DNA of 64,000 bases from Microbacterium sp. AK009 (GTDB taxonomy: Bacteria > Actinomycetota > Actinomycetes > Actinomycetales > Microbacteriaceae): NCBI RefSeq assembly GCF_013410955.1, contig NZ_JACCCG010000001.1:479605-543604 (forward strand), given 5' to 3'. A model generated the notes under the pieces. That model had not been told where the DNA came from. It made no database searches and saw only the letters and a list, made by a program, of their open reading frames with translations. The translations under genes were made by a program, and so were the position numbers. Below, piece by piece: positions 1 through 7,106 of this stretch (its first letter is position 1; each line of letters opens with the position of its first letter).

Positions 1-1009
1 ACTTGCCGACGCCGGGGAGTCCGGAGATGACGACGAGCACCCCTTGTTGTCTCGACGAACGCGCGGTCGTTGCGTTCCGGGCCGCGAGCTCGCCGAAGGC
101 GGCAGCGAGCTCGGCGGGGTGGAGCACCTCGATGGCGGTGTCGAATCGGTTGAGGGACGCCGCGAGCGCGATCCATGACCACGAGCCGCCCTCGAGACTG
201 CACCGGTCGTCGCCGAGGTCTTCGACGACGCCGTCGCCGGCGAAGGGGAGCACGGCTCGGGCGGGGAGATGGAGGATCACCTTTCCCACGCACGGCCAGC
301 TGTCGCCCCGTTTGGAGCCCTTGAATTGTCCCGACACGAAGGAGGCGACGTCGCCGCCGGGGATCAGGCGCGGGGTAAACCGGGGCCCGGTGGGCGCGCG
401 GGGTGCGAGGCGATCGACGCGATAGATCCGCCAGTCGGAGCGGTCGAGGTCCCAGCCGACGAGGTACCACCGGCCTTCGAAGACGACGAGGTGATGGGGC
501 TCGACGCGGCGCGGCCGCCCTGCGTGGTCGAAGCGCAGCACGTGCTGGGCGCGGACAGCGGAAGACACGGCGACGAGCACCTCGGGCGAAACGGCCCCGC
601 GGGTCGTGCCGCCGATCTTGCCCGGAATGGCGGTGAAGTCGAGGGCGGTGAGCCGGTGGCGCAGCCGGGACGGCATGACCTGGCGCACGGTGGTGAGAGC
701 CCGCAGCGCCGCTTCCTCGATCCCGACGCCCGAGACGGTCGCGGACTGGAGAGCGATCGCCAGGGCGATGACCTGGTCGTCGTCGAACAGCAGTGGGGGC
801 AGCTCGCTGCCGGCATCCAGTTTGTATCCGCCGATGGGTCCCATGGTCGCGTCGATGCGGTACCCCATCTCCCGCAGTCGGTCGACATCACGGCGCACCG
901 TGCGGGGGCTGATCCCGAGTCGCTCCGCGAGGAGGGACCCGGGCCATTCGCGCCCGGTCTGGAGAAGAGACAGGAGGTTCAGCAGCCGCGAGGTGCTGGT
1001 CGCCGTCAT
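1..1009 (-). CDS. WYL-domain transcriptional regulator running into a P-loop (partial)
   Basis: The frame opens at ATG 1009 and stays open to the window edge, so the C-terminus is missing (336 codons seen). Residues 1-60 form a DeoR/YafY-type helix-turn-helix (ERLGISPRTVRRDVDRLR). Residues about 130-310 form a WYL ligand-sensing domain (RWYLVGWDLDRSDWR). A normal WYL regulator would end near residue 320, but here the frame continues into VLVVISGLPGVGK, a Walker A motif at residues 330-336, as in AAA_33 or zeta-toxin-like P-loop kinases. The regulator is therefore probably fused to an NTPase. It is divergent from the VOC gene at 1109 across a 99-bp gap and may control it. The DNA-binding role is family knowledge; the fusion is read directly; the NTPase type is a guess. 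Confidence 0.85.
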   Translation of the reverse strand, partial: MTATSTSRLLNLLSLLQTGREWPGSLLAERLGISPRTVRRDVDRLREMGYRIDATMGPIGGYKLDAGSELPPLLFDDDQVIALAIALQSATVSGVGIEEAALRALTTVRQVMPSRLRHRLTALDFTAIPGKIGGTTRGAVSPEVLVAVSSAVRAQHVLRFDHAGRPRRVEPHHLVVFEGRWYLVGWDLDRSDWRIYRVDRLAPRAPTGPRFTPRLIPGGDVASFVSGQFKGSKRGDSWPCVGKVILHLPARAVLPFAGDGVVEDLGDDRCSLEGGSWSWIALAASLNRFDTAIEVLHPAELAAAFGELAARNATTARSSRQQGVLVVISGLPGVGK

Positions 1010-1108
1010 GTTCTGAGACTAGATCGTATGTAGGACCGAGACTGACCTAGACGGCTGGAAGTCTTGTGCTGTCGGCGAGGGCCGGCTCCGTCCTCACAGG
1101 GAGAAGAC

Positions 1109-1564
1109 ATGACCATCCAGACCACCGCCCACCTGAACTTCCGCGGCGATGCGCGGGAGGCGCTGGAGTTCTACCGCTCCGTGTTCGGCGGTCACCTTGC
1201 CGTCAGCACCTACGCCGACTTCGGGATGCCGGCAGACATGCCCGGTGCCGAGAAGGTCGTTTTCGGGGTGATCGCCGCCGACAACGGGTTTCGAATCATG
1301 GGCTACGACATCCCGGGCCAGATCGAAGGCGGTGTCGCCGGCGGTGGCTCCACGCGTCGCGAGAACAACGCGACGGTGACCGATCAGGCGCTCTTCCTGT
1401 CGCTCGTTTCGGACAGCCTCGATGAGCTCCAGGGCTACTGGGACACGTTGTCGGTGGAGGCCACGATCGTCGAACCGCTCGCGGCTTCCGCGTGGAGCGC
1501 GGGGTTCGGGATGCTCACGGATCGTTTCGGCGTCACCTGGAGTGTCAGCGTCACCTCGGCCTGA
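1109..1564 (+). CDS. VOC/glyoxalase family protein, PhnB-like
   Basis: A 151-residue single-domain vicinal-oxygen-chelate protein of the PhnB/3-demethylubiquinone-methyltransferase-like group. It has the typical opening (HLNFRGDAREALEFYRSVFGG) and the TDRFGVTWSV ending. ATG 1109 is chosen over an upstream in-frame start because a purine-rich AGGGAG lies about 6 nt before it and the family begins here. Members of this group are mostly uncharacterised, so no substrate is assigned. The gene is divergent from the WYL regulator at 1-1009, which suggests inducible expression under that regulator. Confidence 0.88.
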   Translation: MTIQTTAHLNFRGDAREALEFYRSVFGGHLAVSTYADFGMPADMPGAEKVVFGVIAADNGFRIMGYDIPGQIEGGVAGGGSTRRENNATVTDQALFLSLVSDSLDELQGYWDTLSVEATIVEPLAASAWSAGFGMLTDRFGVTWSVSVTSA

Positions 1565-1736
1565 CTCGTCGGGAGGTCGGGGAGAGATCCGGTGGCGTCG
1601 AGGAGCGCGACGCTTCGCGAGTCAGAGCGGCGCGCTGCTCTCGAGGTGGCGAGGTGCGGACGCCGCGATCCGATGGTGCATCACGGCGCAGTCGGCAGAA
1701 GCTCGAGGTGCGCTCCGCCGGCCCCACCGCCGACGG

Positions 1737-3107
1737 TCAGAACGGGGCGGGTTCGTAGGGGTCGTCGGCCGGTTCGTCGGTGATGCGGAACTCGATGCCC
1801 GGGTTCGTCCACTTCGCCCACAGGTCGTCGGGGAGGTCTTCTTCCGGGGTGAAGTGCACCCCGTGGCCGGGTGGGTTGTCGATGTAGACCCGCCCGGTGG
1901 GGGAGGTCCACTCGATCACCCCACCGTCGAGTTGCCGGACTGTCCAGGCGGTGAACTGCTTCATGCTGTGATGCCGTTGACACAGGCAACACAGGTTGCA
2001 GATCTCCGTCTTCCCACCCAGCGCCGCGTCATGGTTGTGGTCGACTTCGCATTTGCGGGCGGGCATCCGGCATCCGGGCCACCGGCAGTGCTTGTCCCTG
2101 CCTTTGATGAACCGGTCCATCGCCTTGGTGCGCTGGTAGGTGTCCACCGCCATCGTCAACCCGGTGATGGGGTGGGTCAGCAGCCGCTCCCACGTGTCGT
2201 AGCTGTTCCCCGCCAGCAGCCTCGCGGTTCCCGCGTCGATCGGTCCCACCCCGGCAAGATCGCACGGGACGTCGCTCTGCCCCATGAGCGCCATGACGGG
2301 GATGACCACCTGCACCTTCGCCTTGATCGCTCCGAGCCCGCCCGGCTGGTCACCGGTGGGGTCGATCGCGGGGATGGCGGTGAGGAGCATGTCGGCGAAC
2401 AGGTCGGCACGGACCTCGTCCAGTGACCGGGTGTCACCCGCTCCCGGCTCCCGAGCGGCGATGACGGCGTTCGCCTGCTCCGTGACCCGCTGAAAGATCC
2501 CCTCGATCAGCACCGAGGAGTGCGTAGACCGCAGCTCCGACATCCCCTCCCCAATCGTGTAACGGACGATCTTCCGCTCCCGGAACGCCTCCCCATGCCG
2601 CTCCGTCAACGTCCGCGGGTGCATCCGTTCGGCGATGACCTCCAACTCCGCCCGGGCACGACCCGGGGTCTCGTCCAGGCAGATCTCCGCCGCGAGCTGA
2701 TCGAACTCACCCTTCAACTCCAGGGGCACCCGCCGCCCGATGTCTTCCACCACCGCGACGTGTGCCCGGGTGATCAGCCCCTTCTCCAGGCAGTGCACCG
2801 TCGCCGGGTAGTCGTTGACCAACGCGAACGCACTATCGATCTGGCGCTGCACCGACCGGTCCGATAGTCGGACCGCCGCGGCGATCTCGGCTGCGACACC
2901 CCGCAGCGCCATGTCCCGGTCGCGCACGACCGCCGACGACCCTTCTGCGAGCCGTGCCGCGAACGCCCCCGCCGCCGCCAACGCACGCGTCTGCGCAGCC
3001 TCCGCCGCCGCCAACGCGATTTGTGCGGCCTCGGCCTCCGCCAGGATCCCGGTCAGCTCAAACCGGTCCTCGTCGCTGAGGACAGTGAGCCGCGGGTTCG
3101 AACGCAT
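1737..3107 (-). CDS. DUF222 / HNH endonuclease domain protein (13E12-type)
   Basis: A 456-residue protein. The N-terminal two thirds is the helical DUF222 domain, rich in Ala and Glu. The C-terminus holds an HNH nuclease motif at about residues 341-380: a CxxxxC pair (CRWPGC), the catalytic VDHNHD, then NLCCLCQRHH with paired cysteines and histidines for zinc. These genes are multicopy in Actinobacteria and related to the mycobacterial 13E12 repeat family; their role is unknown. ATG 3107 is chosen because the conserved domain begins directly after it. The open frame upstream continues through the opposite-strand radical SAM gene and is not coding. The gene is divergent from the gene at 3246. 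Confidence 0.9.
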   Translation of the reverse strand: MRSNPRLTVLSDEDRFELTGILAEAEAAQIALAAAEAAQTRALAAAGAFAARLAEGSSAVVRDRDMALRGVAAEIAAAVRLSDRSVQRQIDSAFALVNDYPATVHCLEKGLITRAHVAVVEDIGRRVPLELKGEFDQLAAEICLDETPGRARAELEVIAERMHPRTLTERHGEAFRERKIVRYTIGEGMSELRSTHSSVLIEGIFQRVTEQANAVIAAREPGAGDTRSLDEVRADLFADMLLTAIPAIDPTGDQPGGLGAIKAKVQVVIPVMALMGQSDVPCDLAGVGPIDAGTARLLAGNSYDTWERLLTHPITGLTMAVDTYQRTKAMDRFIKGRDKHCRWPGCRMPARKCEVDHNHDAALGGKTEICNLCCLCQRHHSMKQFTAWTVRQLDGGVIEWTSPTGRVYIDNPPGHGVHFTPEEDLPDDLWAKWTNPGIEFRITDEPADDPYEPAPF

Positions 3108-3245
3108 GTATGAAGCATCCCACCACCCTCCGACATCCACACCCGAAACCCTCAACCATAGCTTGAACCCGAATCTGAGCCATCCGATTCGGGCCCGCGC
3201 AACCCACCGTGCCCCGATGTCCGACCCTCCGGGTAGACAGGAAGG

Positions 3246-4316
3246 ATGCCGAAGACCGCTGCGCCCCTGCTGCAGATCAGCCGCATCTACGCGGAGGATG
3301 CCGCGATCGAACTGCCGCGCGGTCAGGAGATCATCGCACGCTGGCCCGACGCCGAGATCGTGCCGATCGCCTCTCACTGGCAGATCCCCGAGGTGCACGG
3401 CGATGAGACCAACGTCGCCCGCTGGGTGCGCATCAAGACCGAGGCGCTCGTGCTCGGTGTGAAGAAGAGCGTCGTGACGCGCCCGAACGGCCGGTCGGCC
3501 GACTTCATCGCGCCCTCTACGGCAAACGGATGCGCGATGGCCTGCGCCTACTGCTACGTGCCGCGGCGCAAGGGATACAGCAACCCCGTCACGGTGTTCG
3601 CGAACATCGACCAGATCACCCGTCACCTCGCACGCCATGTCGCCAAGCAGGGCGAGAAGACCACGCCCAACCAGTGCGACCCCGACTCGTGGGTGTACGA
3701 CATCGGCGAGAACAGCGATTGCTCCGTTGACGCGATGCTCAGCGAGAACGTCCGCGACCTCTGCGAGCTGTTCCGGATGACGCCGACGGCGAAAGCATCC
3801 TTCGCCACGAAGTTCGTCAACCGCGACCTGCTCGGCTGGGATCCCGCGGGGCGGGTCCGCGTGCGCTTCTCCCTCATGCCGCACGCGGTGGCCAAGGTCA
3901 CCGATATCCGCACCTCGCCGATGAGCGAGCGCATCGCCGCGATCAACGACTTCGTCGATGCCGGCTACGAGGTGCACGTGAACTTCTCTCCCGTCATCCT
4001 CACTCCCGGTTGGGTGCAGGAGTGGACCGCGCTGTTCGACGAGCTCGATGCCACCCTCCACGATCGTGCGAAGGCGCAGCTCGCCTGCGAGGTCATTTTC
4101 CTCACCCACAACGAGCAGCTCCATGAGGTGAATCTCGGATGGCACCCGAAAGCCGAAGAGCTGCTGTGGACCCCGCAGAACCAGGAGACCAAGCTCTCGC
4201 AGAACGGGGCCGTGAACGTGCGGTACCGCTACGGCCTGAAGAGCGCGGCCGTCGCGCAGCTCGAGGCCCTGATCGCGGAGAAGCTCCCGTACTGCCGCGT
4301 GCGGTATGCGTTCTGA
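3246..4316 (+). CDS. Spore photoproduct lyase family radical SAM protein
   Basis: A 356-residue radical SAM protein. The Fe-S motif is C-x3-C-x2-C at C96, C100 and C103 (GCAMACAYCYV), the spacing used by spore photoproduct lyase and many other radical SAM enzymes. The rest matches the actinobacterial spore-photoproduct-lyase-family proteins (HVNFSPVILTPGW, QNGAVNVRYRYG). True SPL repairs the thymine photodimer of spores. This lineage makes no endospores, so the real substrate is unknown, though a DNA or nucleotide lesion is plausible. It stands alone, divergent from the HNH gene and followed by a 768-bp repeat-rich gap. Confidence 0.85.
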   Translation: MPKTAAPLLQISRIYAEDAAIELPRGQEIIARWPDAEIVPIASHWQIPEVHGDETNVARWVRIKTEALVLGVKKSVVTRPNGRSADFIAPSTANGCAMACAYCYVPRRKGYSNPVTVFANIDQITRHLARHVAKQGEKTTPNQCDPDSWVYDIGENSDCSVDAMLSENVRDLCELFRMTPTAKASFATKFVNRDLLGWDPAGRVRVRFSLMPHAVAKVTDIRTSPMSERIAAINDFVDAGYEVHVNFSPVILTPGWVQEWTALFDELDATLHDRAKAQLACEVIFLTHNEQLHEVNLGWHPKAEELLWTPQNQETKLSQNGAVNVRYRYGLKSAAVAQLEALIAEKLPYCRVRYAF

Positions 4317-4447
4317 GTAGGACCTCGGTCGAGCTGGGCCGTTCCGCTCGTGCGGGACTGTCGGGCTCGCGCGCGGGTGGTGCCCGACCGTCCGGATGCG
4401 GCGCCTCGCCGATCTGCGCACGCTGACCCTGCCCCGCTCGCGGCCCG

Positions 4448-4505
4448 TTCGTTCGTCGCAGATGTACGCCGTGGGGCCGTTCGGCGTACATCTGCGACGA
4501 ACGAA
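4448..4505. repeat. Inverted repeat, copy 1 (perfect 23-bp arms)
   Basis: Arms at 4448-4470 and 4483-4505 are exact reverse complements around a 12-nt spacer. The arm core is CGTCGCAGATGTACG. It lies 130 bp past the stop of the radical SAM gene and would form a strong hairpin, so it may act as a terminator. The same arm recurs twice more within 300 bp, which points to a dispersed palindromic element of REP type. Confidence 0.9.
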
Positions 4506-4604
4506 GTCGGGGACGCCTCGGGTTCCGCTGCGCCGAAGCTCGGTGCCGGCCCGCGCGCACCCGGCGTCAACCGCGCTCCGCCCGGGGTCGCCCCCACCCG
4601 GGCG

Positions 4605-4663
4605 TTCGTTCGTCGCAGATGTACGCCCTCGATCCCTGACCGCGTACATATGCGACGAACGAA
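4605..4663. repeat. Inverted repeat, copy 2 (22-bp arms, one mismatch)
   Basis: Left arm 4605-4626 is identical to copy 1. The right arm 4642-4663 differs at one base (CATATG in place of CATCTG). The spacer sequence is unrelated to that of copy 1, so the arms are conserved while the loop is free. Confidence 0.9.
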
Positions 4664-4738
4664 GCCGGGGGACGGGGCGTGGCAGGCCGCGCCGCCGGAG
4701 GCGCCGTCCCGCTCGTCCTTCAGCGGTCCCGCCCGCCG

Positions 4739-4795
4739 TTCGTTCGTCGCAGATGTACGCCGGCACCCGGCCCGCGCGTACATGCGACGAACGAA
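4739..4795. repeat. Inverted repeat, copy 3 (right arm with 2-nt deletion)
   Basis: Left arm 4739-4760 is identical to the other copies. The right arm 4776-4795 lacks two bases (CATGCG in place of CATCTGCG). Left arms are invariant across all three copies while right arms decay, and the loops differ. Copy starts are spaced 157 and 134 bp apart. Confidence 0.88.
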
Positions 4796-4803
4796 CGACT
4801 CTC

Positions 4804-4908
4804 GAGCCCCGAACCCCGAACCCCGAACCCCGAACCCCGAACCCCGAACCCCGAACCCCGAACCCCGAACCCCGAGCCCCGAGCCCCGAGCCCCGAGCCC
4901 CGCACCCC
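4804..4908. repeat. Heptamer minisatellite (GAACCCC)n / (GAGCCCC)n
   Basis: Fifteen consecutive 7-bp units: one GAGCCCC, nine GAACCCC (4811-4873), four GAGCCCC and one GCACCCC. The array has no frame-preserving pattern and lies between the third inverted repeat and the promoter of the iron-uptake operon. Such arrays change length by replication slippage. The remainder of the 4317-5065 gap shows no gene on either strand. Confidence 0.95.
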
Positions 4909-5065
4909 GGGCCTCAGGCACCGCACGCGCACGCGGCGCGCGCAACCCCTCCTCGCGCGACACCCGCACCCGCGACACCCTCCCCGCGCAACACCCGCCC
5001 CGCACCACCCCATCTCTCACGATCGAGAGACCCTGCGACACTCCCGTTTGAACCCGCAGCGACCC

Positions 5066-5084
5066 TAGGTTAGGCTCACCTAAC
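5066..5084 (+). promoter_or_regulatory. Iron box (DtxR/IdeR-type operator)
   Basis: The 19 bases TAGGTTAGGCTCACCTAAC closely match the DtxR/IdeR consensus (TTAGGTTAGGCTAACCTAA type), with perfect 6-bp arms GTTAGG/CCTAAC. It sits directly against the GTG start at 5085. An iron-loaded repressor here would shut off the siderophore-uptake operon that follows. With no room for a leader, the transcript may be leaderless. Confidence 0.9.
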
Positions 5085-5966
5085 GTGAGGACCGACACCG
5101 AGACGAGCACACCGACGAGCGCGCTGCGCGGCGACTCCCTCGCCCTCAGCTACGGTCGCACCCGCGTGGTGCACGACGTCTCGCTCCACCTCCGCCCCGG
5201 TGTGGTCACGGCTCTCATCGGTCCGAACGGCAGCGGCAAGTCCACCGCGCTCCGCGCCCTCGCGCGCCTTCACCGCGTCGACGCCGGCGACGTCCACGTC
5301 GACACCCCCGCGGGTCCCCGCGACGCCAGCACGCTCTCGGCCAAGGAGTTCGCCAAGGCCGTCGCCATGCTGTCGCAGTCGCGCCCGCACCCGTCGGGCC
5401 TCGAGGTGCGCGACATCGTCTCCCACGGACGCCACCCGCACCGCAGCCGCTTCGCCGGCCTCGGCGACGCCGACCGCGCCGCCATCGACCACGCCCTCCG
5501 CCTCACCGGGCTCCTCGCCATGGAGCACCGCCCCGTCGACGAGCTCTCCGGCGGCGAGCTGCAGCGCGTGTGGCTGGCCACCGCGCTTGCGCAGGGCACC
5601 GGCATCCTCCTCCTGGACGAGCCCACCAACCACCTCGACCTGCGCTACCAGGTCGAGACGCTCGACCTCATCTGCGACCTCGCCGACCACGGCACCGCCG
5701 TCGGCGTCGTGCTCCACGACCTCGACCACGCGGCCCTCATCGCGGACGAGGTCGTGCTGATGAGCCGCGGGCGCGTCCACGCCGCCGGCACACCCGAAGA
5801 CGTGCTCACCGCGGCGAACCTCACCGAGGTCTACGAGTTCGCCATCGATACAGAAGTGGATGCCGCAACGGGGCGCGTCCGCGTGATTCCGCGTGGCCGC
5901 CACGACGCCCGCAACAGGGCCCGCGTCCACTCCGCCCCGCGCCACCTGCACGCCGTCTCCGCCTGA
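5085..5966 (+). CDS. Iron-siderophore ABC transporter ATP-binding protein
   Basis: A 293-residue FecE/FhuC-type ATPase that powers import of ferric siderophores with the two genes downstream. Walker A GPNGSGKS lies at residues 46-53, the signature ELSGGE at 153-158, and Walker B LLLDEP with D178-E179. The switch His is in VVLHDLDH. GTG 5085 is the only start codon before the domain, and it directly abuts the iron box, so no Shine-Dalgarno sequence is possible within the operator-free leader. It is the first gene of a three-gene operon and is expected to be induced by iron starvation. Confidence 0.92.
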   Translation: MRTDTETSTPTSALRGDSLALSYGRTRVVHDVSLHLRPGVVTALIGPNGSGKSTALRALARLHRVDAGDVHVDTPAGPRDASTLSAKEFAKAVAMLSQSRPHPSGLEVRDIVSHGRHPHRSRFAGLGDADRAAIDHALRLTGLLAMEHRPVDELSGGELQRVWLATALAQGTGILLLDEPTNHLDLRYQVETLDLICDLADHGTAVGVVLHDLDHAALIADEVVLMSRGRVHAAGTPEDVLTAANLTEVYEFAIDTEVDAATGRVRVIPRGRHDARNRARVHSAPRHLHAVSA

Positions 5967-6068
5967 CGCCTGACGCCGACGCCTCACAGGCACGCCGCGC
6001 GCACGGCGCCGCGCCCCGGCATCCGCTCTTCTCTTCACCGCACCCCCCACCCATCGATGGAGTCCGTC

Positions 6069-7106
6069 ATGACCAAGAAGACCCTCGCCGCGCTCGCCGG
6101 CGCCGCCGCCCTCGCCCTCGCGCTCACCGGCTGCGGCACCACCCAGACCACCCCGGCGGCTGACGCCAGCGGCGCAGCCGCGACCTCCACGAGCGAGGGC
6201 TGCGCCGACGACACCACGACGACCTCCAGCGGCCCGGTCGAGCTGACCGACGCCTTCGGCCGCACCGTCACCCTCGACCAGCCCGCCGAGCGGGTCGCGG
6301 TGCTCGAATGGCAGCAGATCGAAGACGTGCTCGCCCTCTGCCTCACCCCGGTCGCCGTGGCCGACGCCGACGGGTACCGCACGTGGAACTCCGCCGAAGA
6401 GCTTCCCGAGAGTGTCGAGAGCGTCGGCACCCGCCAGGAGCCGAACCTCGACGCCCTCTTCGCCACCGAGCCCGACCTGGTGATCGTCGAGGCGTACACC
6501 CGCGACGACGCGATCATCGGCCAGCTCGAGGAGTACGGCATCCCCGTGCTCGCCACCGTCGGCGCGAACGCCGAGGACCCGATCGCGCAGATGCTCGACA
6601 CCTTCGATCTCATCGCGCAGGCGACCGGCCGCGAGGAGCGCGCCGAGGTCGTCACCGACGAGTTCGAGCAGCACCTCGCCGACGCCAAGGCCGAGGTCGA
6701 GGGTGCCACGCCCGAGGTCTCCGACTTCGTCTACTTCGACGGCTACGTCGACGGCGGCAACGTGTCGATCCGCCCGTTCGGGCAGGGCTCGCTCGTCGGC
6801 GAGCTCGGCGAGGAGCTCGGCCTCACCAACGCCTGGGCCGGCGAGGTCGACCCCGCCTACGGCCTCGGCCAGACCGACATCGAGGGCATGACCACGGTCG
6901 GCGACGCGAACTTCTTCTACACCGGCACCGAGGACCCCGACTACGAGAGCTTCATCGATGCCGCCGAGTCCAACCCGGCGTGGGCGTCGATTCCGGCCGT
7001 CGCCGAGCGACGCGTCACCGCGTTCCCGGCCGGCATCTGGACCTTCGGCGGCCCGCGCTCCGCCGAGCAGATCATCGACGCGTACGTCGCCGCCATCACC
7101 CAGTGA
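6069..7106 (+). CDS. Iron-siderophore substrate-binding lipoprotein
   Basis: A 345-residue periplasmic-binding-protein (FecB/FhuD, TroA-like) that captures ferric siderophore outside the membrane. A lipoprotein signal peptide ends at the lipobox LTGC, with C22 lipidated, followed by a Thr/Ser/Ala-rich linker. The PBP core begins at VELTDAFGRTVTL. ATG 6069 is preferred over ATG 6057 because GGAG lies 6 nt before it and the signal peptide then starts MTKK. It follows the ATPase after 102 bp and overlaps the permease start (GTGA at 7103-7106). Confidence 0.92.
   Translation: MTKKTLAALAGAAALALALTGCGTTQTTPAADASGAAATSTSEGCADDTTTTSSGPVELTDAFGRTVTLDQPAERVAVLEWQQIEDVLALCLTPVAVADADGYRTWNSAEELPESVESVGTRQEPNLDALFATEPDLVIVEAYTRDDAIIGQLEEYGIPVLATVGANAEDPIAQMLDTFDLIAQATGREERAEVVTDEFEQHLADAKAEVEGATPEVSDFVYFDGYVDGGNVSIRPFGQGSLVGELGEELGLTNAWAGEVDPAYGLGQTDIEGMTTVGDANFFYTGTEDPDYESFIDAAESNPAWASIPAVAERRVTAFPAGIWTFGGPRSAEQIIDAYVAAITQ

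Noticed and set aside
1737..4766. A 1009-codon open frame on the minus strand covering the HNH gene and the region upstream
   Set aside because: Only 1737-3107 carries the DUF222/HNH domains. The rest is antisense to the radical SAM gene and then runs through the inverted repeats, so it is a GC-rich shadow.
4440..4800. Possible CRISPR array, from the repeated 22-bp units
   Set aside because: There are only three units, each an inverted repeat with differing spacing and no constant spacer length, and no cas genes nearby.
6308..7102. N-terminal extension of the fused permease
   Set aside because: It overlaps the binding-protein gene in another frame and is Arg-rich with no homology; the permease begins at GTG 7103 or ATG 7109.
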